Assembly: GCA_002505765.1 (NCBI GenBank)
Contig: DAVZ01000046.1
Coordinates: 1-51,606 of the forward strand
Origin: Methanobacterium sp. UBA176
GTDB lineage: Archaea > Methanobacteriota > Methanobacteria > Methanobacteriales > Methanobacteriaceae
DNA length: 51,606 nt
Direction: 5' to 3'
How positions within the stretch are numbered: position 1 is the first letter of the stretch; the number at the start of each line of letters is the position of its first letter. Both the position numbers and the translations under genes were made by a program. A model generated the notes under the pieces. That model had not been told where the DNA came from. It saw only the letters and a program-made list of their open reading frames with translations, and made no database searches. Shown here piece by piece: positions 44,142-51,606 of this stretch.

Positions 44142-44250
44142 ATCAAAATTTGAAGATTTAATAAGTATCACGGGTTATAGGTGTTAATCAACATATTTTA
44201 AATCAATTAAGAAATTTTTCATTTAGTATTATCAAATACTCCTTAAAAGA

Positions 44251-45163
44251 TGTGTTCATTTTAAAGATGATAAAATGGAATGCGAATATGAAGGATGCAA
44301 TTTAGAGGTATTTGAAGTTGGATGTTGTACTCATGTTGAACGGCCTAAAGATGAATAAAATCCTGAATTTAAAAGAATAAATGAATTAAAATGTGAAAAA
44401 GTCCAAAAATGATAAATAATAGAGATTTTAATTTTGAAGGGCTCATTTACTTGAAGTAAACTTTTCAAAAATTCAATTAGGCTATTTTACTTATGTTATA
44501 GTTAGATAAATTATATTTTAAAATTTATTTTGATGGATAGATGGTAAATTAGATTTACAAAAGATAAAGATAGTTAACAATGTTTTATTAAGTAAAACCA
44601 AATAAGGAGATATAATTTTTACTGAATCTGAAATAAATAGCGATGTTATTAAATTATGTGGAAATAGAAGAAATGCAAGTTTCCATAAGTCCAATTTAAT
44701 GGGAAAAATGGATTGTAGAAATGCAACATTTAAATTTTAAAGGCTCAAGAAGAAACATATAGAGTGGCTAAAATATTAGGGAAATTTTAGGGGAGAGAGA
44801 AGAAAGCATACTATTATTTTGACATGAAATGGAAGTAAAACGAAAACAAAAATCTAAATGGAAACGAAAATTAGAATATTTATTCATTCAATGGCCATTT
44901 GAGTATGGGATAAATCCATAAAGGTTTTATTACACTGGCTTTTGATTATTGTGGGATTTAGATTTATTGGGGCTATTAAATACCGTAAATGGAATAAATA
45001 ATGTTTTTTAGTATTTATTGTTAGCATATTTACTGGTTTTGATAATGGAAATTTAATCAGTTAAAACATGAATTTCAATGGTTAGCGAGTATTGAAATCA
45101 TTTTAGGAATTTTTATTGAGGCTGCGTTTTTAGTTATTTTCGCTAGGGATATATGAGATAAGA
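44251..45163 (+). pseudogene. Decayed pentapeptide-repeat protein with ion-channel domain
   Basis: Reading across frames gives, in order, a Cys-rich start (CEYEGCNLEVFEVGCCTH from about 44280), pentapeptide-like NFEGLIYL and NASFHKSNL, a REESILLF...HEMEVKRKQKSKWKRKLEY helix, and QWPFEYGINP. Next comes a channel-like part (LLHWLLIIVGFRFIG, FTGFDNGN, IEAAFLVIFARDI, ending near 45160). The order is that of pentapeptide-repeat proteins fused to a two-helix potassium-channel-type domain. Many stops and shifts make it non-functional. Boundaries are approximate. Confidence 0.55.
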
Positions 45164-45223
45164 AATAAGCCTATTTTTTGAATTAATAGTTTGAAATCAA
45201 TATGGTTGTATTAGAACACGTTT

Positions 45224-45370
45224 TTCCGCAGCTCAAAACTTTTTTTGAGCGAGGACATTTTTGATCAATCGCTCGAAAATCGTAGATTATCGGCGTCCCA
45301 AAATCAAAGATTTTGAGGACCTTTTTTTTGAAAAAAGCTCTCGAAAATTCTACGAATTTTTGAGGTTTGA
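45224..45370. repeat. Complex inverted-repeat module on the 3' side of tRNA-Ser
   Basis: The module begins CCGCAGCTCAAAA, with CTCAAAA pairing to TTTTGAG (45231-45253), then GCGAGGAC and TTTTTGATCAA. Further hairpins follow (for example CGAAAATTCTACGAATTTTTG near 45344). A second copy of its start is at 45558-45640, on the other side of the tRNA. The two share TTCCGCAGC, GAGCGAGGAC and TTTTTGATCAA. Confidence 0.5.
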
Positions 45371-45371
45371 A

Positions 45372-45456
45372 CGCCGGGGACGGGATTTGAACCCGCGAGA
45401 TCCAAAGGATCATTGGCTTAGCAGGCCAACGCCGTACCAGACTGGGCCACCCCGGC
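45372..45456 (-). tRNA. tRNA-Ser (anticodon GCU)
   Basis: The minus strand folds as a class II tRNA of 85 nt. The acceptor stem is GCCGGGG with CCCCGGC and discriminator G, and the D arm is GCCCAGTCTGGTACGGC. The anticodon stem TTGGC/GCCAA has loop CTGCTAA, anticodon GCU. The variable arm is GATCCTTTGGATC and the T arm GCGGGTTCAAATCCCGT. CCA is not encoded. It lies 180 bp downstream of the SRP RNA gene on the same strand. Confidence 0.95.
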
Positions 45457-45557
45457 AAATAAAATTAAAGGTCAGTAAAAAAGATGATTGTTTTTGATTG
45501 TTTATACTTTTTTTTGTTTTTATTCTATTTAATTGTTGGACTTTAGCTGGTTTCTAT

Positions 45558-45636
45558 TTCCGCAGCAAAAAAAAAATGTTTTTTTTTTTGAGCGAGGACT
45601 TTTTTTGATCAACCCTTTTCAAAAGAAAAAAGGTTG

Positions 45637-45638
<2 letters not shown>
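45558..45638. repeat. Second copy of the hairpin repeat module / SRP RNA terminator
   Basis: This begins TTCCGCAGC with A and T runs, then GAGCGAGGAC and TTTTTTTGATCAACC. It ends with an imperfect hairpin ATCAACC...GGTTGAT (45608-45638) that abuts the 3' end of SRP RNA. For the minus-strand SRP transcript the hairpin and following T-rich stretch could terminate or process the RNA. Confidence 0.45.
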
Positions 45639-45948
<310 letters not shown>

Positions 45949-46388
45949 AGTAAATATTGATATTATAGTATTTTAAACTTTTGATCCACAAACTATTTAG
46001 ATATCTTTCTTTTTATAATTATATATTAAGATTTATTGACGTTTATCTTTTTAATCGATTTTAACGGACATTTTTTGATAAGAGTAAAATTTAATCAATT
46101 TAATTTTTAATTTATTCTAACTTTCTATTTAATAATTGAATAATGGAATTACAGGCTATCAATTTGATCAATTGAAATTATAAATTAAAAGTCGTTTCGA
46201 TTGAAACTCCCTGATGGTGAATTTTTAATTGTTAATCCTTATTTTATATCTTGATTAAAATGATGTTTTATTATAAGTATTAAATGCTGTTTTTTGTCTG
46301 CTTAGTAAAGAATTTTCACTTTCCATTATGCAGAAATTAAATTACTCACAAGAATATATTATTTTTACTGAAATTTTATTTCAATGAA
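45949..46388. other. Intergenic region upstream of SRP RNA
   Basis: This is a very AT-rich 440-bp stretch. The part near 45950-46000 probably holds the SRP RNA promoter (a TATA-like TAAATATTGATATTATAG tract on the plus strand). Nothing else is recognised. Confidence 0.35.
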
Positions 46389-47034
46389 ATGTCTCGAAGA
46401 TTAAGGTACTTTAGGTGGAAAAAAATGGTTAATTCATTAAATTTTGCTCAATACCAGAAAATGTGGAGCTATGTTACTGCATTTAAAAGAGCGAAGGAAG
46501 ATTACCAAACTATGTGGACATTTCTGGATAGAATAGGACTAAGACGATATTTAGATATGCAAATAAAGAGTTGAGATTATAAAAGGACTAATGGGATATA
46601 TCATGGAAATATAGGAATAGAAAACCATTAAATCCTACATTGGTAAATTATCGAAATTCAAAACCTGGGTAATCAGTAAAACTTGAGACAGCTTTACCAG
46701 GTAAATTTGAAACAGCAACAGAATTATACAATCTGGTTAAAAAAGGAGCGATATGATGGTTATAAGCATGATATTTACCCTCAAGGGGGGGAGCAATTAG
46801 AAGATTAAAATTAAATTATCCCTTAAATTGTCCTGATTTCAGCCAGATAGGTTATGCAGCTTTACAGGGTTTGAATCAGACACGAAAAGTATCGGGTAGA
46901 ATATTTACATGTTAGATGCAAAGACAGGGATGGAAATTGTTCAATTGGACATTTATATTAAGGGTCAAGGGTGAAGAATTTAAAGATTGGAAAAATCTGG
47001 CAGAGGCTGCAAGTGGAAGAAAAAGAAATTAGAT
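46389..47034 (+). pseudogene. Decayed pseudomurein endopeptidase-like gene (C71/transglutaminase-like, with wall-binding repeat)
   Basis: The first 61 codons are open: SINFAQYQKMW-type text (NSLNFAQYQKMWSYVTAFKR) followed by RRYLDMQ resembles a pseudomurein-binding repeat. After a stop the sequence continues in shifting frames: RTNGIYHGNIGIE, YDGYKHDIYPQGG, LNYPLNCPDFSQIGYAALQG with a catalytic-type Cys, CKDRDGNCSIGH with a candidate His, then LRVKGEEFKDWKNLAEAASG. This order resembles the Cys-His-Asp peptidases PeiW/PeiP of methanogen viruses and related host proteins. It is clearly broken. Identification is from memory of the family. Confidence 0.55.
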
Positions 47035-47377
47035 CTACAATGTGCTTAAGAGGATAAAATAATAAGAGGAATGATTCATGTTAATGTCAGATGATGACAA
47101 AATATAGGGCTTTTATTATTATTTAAGCCAAAAATAATTGCATAATTTTTATCCTGAATATAGCCGTTTTATGTACTAAATTAAAAATATCAGGGTCAAA
47201 AAGTGATCCGTTTTTATAGATACTTAATTTTTTTATCTGATTATATAAATAAAATCATTTAATGCGCTGATTAAGGCCTGAATTTAATGATGCATTTCAA
47301 TTTTACCCTCTAAAATTCCATGATTATGAGATTTTATTCCTCAATTTTTATTTAACTGAAATCTATAAAATAATGAT
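47035..47377. other. Intergenic region upstream of the phosphate transporter
   Basis: No gene is seen in these 343 AT-rich bases. The promoter of the transporter is probably in the last 100 bases (TATA-like TTATATAAATAAAA near 47240-47253), but a weak ribosome site leaves the leader uncertain. Confidence 0.35.
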
Positions 47378-48358
47378 ATGGAATGGGTGCTCATATTTGG
47401 TGTTCTCGCAGGGGTTTATTTAGCAAGTAACATTGGAGCTAATAATATTGGAAACTCAATGGGAACTGCCGTAGGTAGCGGAGTCATTAAAATGAGATGG
47501 GCCCTTATAATTGGGGCCATATTCATGTTTATTGGCGCAATTTTCCTAAGCGGTAATGTTATAAAAACTATTGCTGGAGGAATTGTAAGTACATCAATTA
47601 TAACGCCAGTAGGGGCAGTTATTGCTACTTTAACAGCAGGGTTGTGGGTAAGTATATCTATTTTTAGAAAAACACCTGTTTCAGGAAGCCATTCTATAGT
47701 TGGGGCCATTTTTGGATATGGCATAGTTTATGCTGGTTTAAGTCATATTGAATGGAATTCGCTGATTTTCATTGGTTTAAGCTGGATTTCATCTCCGCTT
47801 CTCGGTGTTTTTACAGGATTTATATTTTACTATTTTTTAAGAACCCTTTTACTGGAAAAGGTTCGAAGTTTAGCTGTAAGCGGTAGAATTGAAAAAATAT
47901 TTTCTTACCTGCAAATTTTAAGTTCATGTTTTGCTGCTTTAGGAATAGGAGCCATAGATATTGCTGCTGCAACCGGCATATTAATTGCAGTGGTTGGAAC
48001 TGGAACAGGTATAGATATAAAACTCCTTGGTACCTTGGGGCTCGTTAGCGGGATAATTGTTGCTGGAAATAGAATTATAGGCACTGTTGGGAAAAGAATA
48101 ACAAACCTGGTGCCTACGAGGGGAGTTTCGGCAGAAATATCTGCAGCATCGGTTATCTTACTTTTTGCATTTTTAGGGATGCCTATATCTCCTACTCAAA
48201 CACTTGTAGGGTCTGTAATTGGTGTTGGTCTTGCAAGAAGAACCCGTGATGTTGGAGGTGATGTTGTAAAACAGATTTTGTCATCATGGGTGCTTACATT
48301 TCCAATATGTGCCTTAATTTCAGGAGTTCTTTATTTAATTGCCTCATCATTTCTTTAA
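47378..48358 (+). CDS. Inorganic phosphate transporter, PiT family
   Basis: The 326-aa integral membrane protein has about ten helices and the duplicated PiT signature: GANNIGNSMGTAVGSG near residue 21, and a second half with ISAASVILLFAFLGMPISPTQTLVGSVIGVG. SGSHSIVGAI lies in the first half. It imports phosphate with a cation. No PhoU or DUF47 partner is adjacent. It faces a convergent CBS protein gene. Confidence 0.93.
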   Translation: MEWVLIFGVLAGVYLASNIGANNIGNSMGTAVGSGVIKMRWALIIGAIFMFIGAIFLSGNVIKTIAGGIVSTSIITPVGAVIATLTAGLWVSISIFRKTPVSGSHSIVGAIFGYGIVYAGLSHIEWNSLIFIGLSWISSPLLGVFTGFIFYYFLRTLLLEKVRSLAVSGRIEKIFSYLQILSSCFAALGIGAIDIAAATGILIAVVGTGTGIDIKLLGTLGLVSGIIVAGNRIIGTVGKRITNLVPTRGVSAEISAASVILLFAFLGMPISPTQTLVGSVIGVGLARRTRDVGGDVVKQILSSWVLTFPICALISGVLYLIASSFL

Positions 48359-48449
48359 TTAATTGAAAAAATAATTAAGTATTTAATATTTTAAAACCCA
48401 GGAGAAATTATATTAATTTTTTTAAGTCGTTTCCACAAATTAATCACTA

Positions 48450-48845
48450 TTACTGTATTATGGCCCTAATAATATCTCCATCAGAAATAATTCCCTTTAT
48501 TTCATGATTCTTAACAACAACAAGCTGATTTACTATTCCCTCTTCTCTGCCATACTCGTTCATTTTTTGAACAGCGGTATAAAGATTATCTTCAGGCTTC
48601 ACACAAATAACATCTTTAGCCATTACCTCAGCAACACTTGTTCCAAGCTCGTATTTGTCAAGAATAAGGTTGTGCCCAAGATCAGTTGCTGTAACTATCC
48701 CTATTAGATTTCCATCCTCCACTACAGGTAGGGCACTTACCCTGTGTTTCATCAACTTTTCAAAGGCAAAAACAACGTCTTCTGTCGGCGGCACAGTAAT
48801 GACTTTTTTTGTCATTATATCTTCAACTTTCTGTTTCTCTAACAT
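48450..48845 (-). CDS. Paired CBS-domain protein
   Basis: From ATG 48845 the protein is 131 aa with two CBS domains (KVEDIMTKKVITVPPTEDV...GIVTATDLGH and VAEVMAKDVICVKPEDN...GIISDGDIIRAI). Such modules bind adenosyl ligands and sense energy state; no effector domain is attached. The frame extends to 48893, but that would overlap the 2-phosphoglycerate kinase gene by 71 bp. The chosen start overlaps by 23 bp and keeps a purine-rich ribosome site. It is probably cotranscribed with that kinase. Confidence 0.87.
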   Translation of the reverse strand: MLEKQKVEDIMTKKVITVPPTEDVVFAFEKLMKHRVSALPVVEDGNLIGIVTATDLGHNLILDKYELGTSVAEVMAKDVICVKPEDNLYTAVQKMNEYGREEGIVNQLVVVKNHEIKGIISDGDIIRAIIQ

Positions 48846-49746
48846 CTTCTTCACTTCCATAGGTCTTGGTGAGAGTTTCAATAATGTAGTCAATTGTTGT
48901 CGTAACGTCTATATTCTCAATTGCAGGTACATCAAATTTTTTAGCCTGAATTTCAAAGTACTTGTGGGTTTTTCGAATTGCTCCAAAGTAATTCATGTAT
49001 CTTTGAAGTGGTCTTCTGGCCCACAACTGTCTGCATCTTGAATAGAACCGTCCCCTATGAATTTCTTCATCTTGAAGGGTTAAAATAAACATTGCCACAT
49101 TGTGTTTACTTACCAGGTCTTCATTTATAAATCCAGGAACTATATGAACTCCTTCAATAACTATACTTATTCCTTCTTTTAGAGCTCTTTCAATTACAGC
49201 ATCAACGCCCACACTTACAGTATCAACGTGATCACGGAATCCTATAAGGATTTCGTCCAGTTCTGGGGGTGGAGGAATCCTTAAAGATCTGTACGCAGTG
49301 TAACTTGACTCAAATATTGTTGGCAGCAGGTCTTTAGATACCATTTTGCGCATAACTTCCCTTATGATATCTGTACTGGTCATGTTCCTTATTCCAAGCC
49401 TGTTAGCAACTTCAAAAGCAATTGAAGATGTTCCAACTCCAGAAGCGCCTCCAATGAGGATGATAAGAGGTTCACTGCATTTTCGAATTCTTCTCCAGAG
49501 CCCATATTTTTCTGCAATTTCTTCATCTTCCCTCCTTAATTTTGAACGAACTATTCCCACCAGATCATCGAGACTGATAACTTTGATGCCTTCCTTTCTC
49601 AAATAAGATTCAATTTGAGATGCAAAAATATAGGCCCGATCTGCGTCCATTTCGGCTCTAGTTAAAGATCTTGCTAGCACGCCTTTAGAAAAAGGTTCTG
49701 TATACTTTTTTCCACTCACCTCTCCTTCGACCATTATCATTTTCAA
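48823..49746 (-). CDS. 2-phosphoglycerate kinase
   Basis: The protein is about 307 aa with an N-terminal ATP-cone-like domain (EPFSKGVLARSLTRAEMDADRAY) and a kinase domain with P-loop IGGASGVGTSS near 95-105, then TSTDIIREVMR and IEGVHIVPG. It makes 2,3-diphosphoglycerate, precursor of the cyclic 2,3-diphosphoglycerate that Methanobacteriales accumulate. GAGGTGG is ideally spaced for TTG 49746; ATG 49740 is the alternative. The 3' end overlaps the CBS protein gene. Confidence 0.92.
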   Translation of the reverse strand: MKMIMVEGEVSGKKYTEPFSKGVLARSLTRAEMDADRAYIFASQIESYLRKEGIKVISLDDLVGIVRSKLRREDEEIAEKYGLWRRIRKCSEPLIILIGGASGVGTSSIAFEVANRLGIRNMTSTDIIREVMRKMVSKDLLPTIFESSYTAYRSLRIPPPPELDEILIGFRDHVDTVSVGVDAVIERALKEGISIVIEGVHIVPGFINEDLVSKHNVAMFILTLQDEEIHRGRFYSRCRQLWARRPLQRYMNYFGAIRKTHKYFEIQAKKFDVPAIENIDVTTTIDYIIETLTKTYGSEEDVRETES

Positions 49747-49934
49747 TTTTCCACCTCAAAATAACAATATAACAAAGTACAGTATAATTAACTCAATTGA
49801 TGTAATCAAAATTATTTTTCTAATAATTCATATTCAATTTGTCTTTTTCCCTTTTTATGTCTATTTTAGATTCTTAAATAGTATACCATTTTTAATGTAT
49901 ATTAAAAAAGACTATTTATTAAGTTAATATTGAT

Positions 49935-50603
49935 TTAAAGCTTGATAAGTTGGGGATCTATTTTTACAATCTCATTTTCTTCATTTATATTTATTATGCT
50001 TGCAGATCCATATGATGACTCGCCAGGATTGATAATCATTGTTTTCCCAATTTTATCAATTGCTCTTGCTTCATGTATATGTCCACAAATATTAATGGAT
50101 GGTTGAAATTCTTCGATTATCTGTCTTATGCTTTCACTTCCAGCATGCTCTCCTGAGGGCAATAAATCAGTTTTGGTATTATAGGGAGGGGCATGAGTAA
50201 CCAGTATTTTTATTTCTTGGGTTTCTATTTGTTTCATTAACTTTTTTAGTTCCTGATAAATCTGTATCTCTGCAAATTCAAGTGGAGTATCGAATGGAGT
50301 GGTATTTGAACCTCCAAATCCACAGAAACCGATATTTTTAATGATTAATGTCTTGTTATGTAAATTAACAGCATTAGAATTTTCTATTTCTTCGTAAATA
50401 CAAGTTTGATCGCAGTTACCGGGTATTGCAAGTGTGGGAATGTCAAACATACATATTTCATTTAATATTTCTTCCCCAAGCTTATTCGGACCAAAATGGG
50501 TTATATCTCCGGTAAGAACTATTAAGTCAACGCTATTTTTTTGTAGATATTTAAGTATATTCTGGCACTGGCCGTGAATATCTCCCATAGCAAGAATTTT
50601 CAT
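49935..50603 (-). CDS. Metallophosphoesterase (YfcE/calcineurin-like)
   Basis: The 222-aa protein has the metal motifs in order: MGDIHGQ (residue 6), LTGDITHFGPN, PGNCDQ, THAPPYNT and CGHIHEARA, as in the calcineurin-like phosphodiesterases. The substrate is unknown. GGAG is placed 8 bases before the ATG. It is 30 bp downstream of the DUF2096 gene and forms an operon with it and the DUF749 gene. Confidence 0.92.
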   Translation of the reverse strand: MKILAMGDIHGQCQNILKYLQKNSVDLIVLTGDITHFGPNKLGEEILNEICMFDIPTLAIPGNCDQTCIYEEIENSNAVNLHNKTLIIKNIGFCGFGGSNTTPFDTPLEFAEIQIYQELKKLMKQIETQEIKILVTHAPPYNTKTDLLPSGEHAGSESIRQIIEEFQPSINICGHIHEARAIDKIGKTMIINPGESSYGSASIININEENEIVKIDPQLIKL

Positions 50604-50633
50604 GAATTAATCTCCAAATTTGGTTATTTGAAA

Positions 50634-51161
50634 TTATTCCTTGAAAAAGGATGAAATTTCCTTTAGACTTTCTTTAACCTTTTCTTTATCTCCGTATAGA
50701 GCAACAACGTCATCTGATTCAAATTCTATTATAATTCCATATTCTTCTGCTATATCATTTAATCTTTCTTCTGACATGGGCTCTTTAAAAGTCACCCTAA
50801 CCATTGAAAATCCTGCAGGTGCACCAACAACAAATTTCGGTGTGGAAACTTCTTTTTCAATGACTTTTTCTCCTCTTGCAGCTCTTTTAAGGCTTTCAAT
50901 CCATTCTTCCACGTATCCTTCGTTGATTTCACCTGCAAGATCTATCAGAGTGTCCTGAATTGAATTTAAAAATTCATTTATCCTTTTTAATTCATTCATC
51001 ATCTCAGGATTGGTGGGATCTGACTTGTAAAAATTTATTGTTGTTCTGGCAAGTCTTATATTCTTGGTAACTTCATCTGGAATCTGAATATCCTTTTTTT
51101 TAAGGTCGGTAAAAAGCTCAACGAGAATCAGCCATGTTTGTTCAATTGGTAAATCGTTCAT
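50634..51161 (-). CDS. DUF2096 family protein
   Basis: The 175-aa soluble protein has a helical N-terminal half (LVELFTDLKKKDIQIPDEVTK...INEFLNSIQDTLIDLAG) and a C-terminal ferredoxin-like half (FVVGAPAGFSMVRVTFKEP). I recognise the DUF2096 pattern, seen in methanogens; its role is unknown. AAGGT precedes the ATG, which overlaps the stop of the DUF749 gene by 4 bp. Confidence 0.8.
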   Translation of the reverse strand: MNDLPIEQTWLILVELFTDLKKKDIQIPDEVTKNIRLARTTINFYKSDPTNPEMMNELKRINEFLNSIQDTLIDLAGEINEGYVEEWIESLKRAARGEKVIEKEVSTPKFVVGAPAGFSMVRVTFKEPMSEERLNDIAEEYGIIIEFESDDVVALYGDKEKVKESLKEISSFFKE

Positions 51162-51424
51162 AAGTGACCTTCCAGAATTTTTTTAGTGTTATAATTAAGT
51201 TTTGCCTCAGCCCGTTTAAGTTCTTCCTCTATTTCGGCTATATTTTTATATGATTTTAAGAATAAAACATGGTTACTTTCTGTACCCTTGATATTTAAAA
51301 TTGCAATTTCTTCGCTATCATCTATTTTTTTGTTTTCAATAGATGCTTTATAACGTACAAAGGGCCCGTATTCTTGTGGTATTTCTTCAAATTTAAATAT
51401 TCCAACCAGTGTAGCAATGAACAT
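51158..51424 (-). CDS. DUF749 family protein
   Basis: The 88-aa protein opens FIATLVGIFKFEEIPQEYGPFV and has a beta-rich core with a helical end (YKNIAEIEEELKRAEAKL), matching methanogen DUF749. No function is known. GAGGTG lies five bases before the ATG. It is the first gene of the DUF749-DUF2096-phosphodiesterase operon. Confidence 0.82.
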   Translation of the reverse strand: MFIATLVGIFKFEEIPQEYGPFVRYKASIENKKIDDSEEIAILNIKGTESNHVLFLKSYKNIAEIEEELKRAEAKLNYNTKKILEGHL

Positions 51425-51606
51425 AAAAACACCTCGAGTGATTTATTTACATTAGATCGTTATTTAAATATAATTTTCAAATTATTTAAAATTTTATTAA
51501 AGTTAATTAGTTGATTAAGGTTTAGGTAGAATTTTTACAATAAATAAAAACTATAAATAAGTAAATAATAATACAAGACGTTAATGGGTCTGTAAGGTTA
51601 ACGGGT

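Noticed and set aside
45183..45497. ORFs on both strands across the tRNA-Ser gene
   Set aside because: They run through the folded tRNA and hairpin repeats; the apparent proteins are translations of RNA-gene sequence.

Overview
The window comes from an AT-rich methanogenic euryarchaeon, most likely a Methanobacterium-type member of the Methanobacteriales. Pointers are a bifunctional fructose-1,6-bisphosphate aldolase/phosphatase, 2-phosphoglycerate kinase, DUF2070, DUF2096 and DUF749 proteins, an archaeal phosphopantetheine adenylyltransferase, class III signal peptide pilins, an archaeal 7S (SRP) RNA, a class II tRNA-Ser without encoded CCA, and a decayed pseudomurein endopeptidase-like gene. 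Species is not claimed.

Layout. 1-5.7 kb: 3' end of an isopropylmalate/homoisocitrate dehydrogenase, fbp, a fumarase beta subunit with a DUF6282 protein, DUF2070 and an EMC6-like membrane protein. 5.9-11.2 kb: the ribosome quality-control factor RqcH, then a signalling array of a membrane histidine kinase, a stand-alone receiver and a receiver-PAS-histidine kinase. 11.4-14.7 kb: a five-gene operon with a membrane-anchored Lys-rich protein, a metallo-beta-lactamase hydrolase and an Era-like GTPase/DUF2073/zinc-ribbon trio that matches arvABC (oapABC).

15.1-31.5 kb is a cell-surface locus: a MurG-like glycosyltransferase, five small pilins (one only 57 aa), the oligosaccharyltransferase AglB interrupted by a single-base frameshift, two tandem GT39-like membrane proteins, a hexapeptide acyltransferase, WecB, a GT2, a GT4, a flippase-like integral membrane protein, YjjX, and a third GT39-like gene broken by three indels. 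The pilins carry many N-glycosylation sequons and lie 4 bp from aglB, so they are natural candidate substrates.

31.5-43.9 kb: coaD, a TumE/TumA-type toxin-antitoxin pair, a radical SAM protein, a secreted zinc carboxypeptidase-like protein, an aminotransferase, a P-type ATPase behind a promoter with SmtB/ArsR-type operators, a QueG-like iron-sulfur protein, a deletion scar joining half an aminotransferase to half an alkA glycosylase, a DUF6790 protein and a secreted glucuronyl C5-epimerase-like protein. 44.0-47.1 kb is a decayed island around tRNA-Ser(GCU) and SRP RNA: a 19-bp direct repeat of the tRNA 3' end, a broken pentapeptide-repeat/ion-channel gene, a broken pseudomurein endopeptidase-like gene and copies of a hairpin repeat. 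47.3-51.4 kb: PiT phosphate transporter, CBS protein, 2-phosphoglycerate kinase, phosphodiesterase, DUF2096 and DUF749.

The least ordinary parts are the pilin/N-glycosylation locus with its several frameshifts, the arvABC-like operon, the tRNA-Ser remnant island, and the palindromic insertions in the signalling operon.
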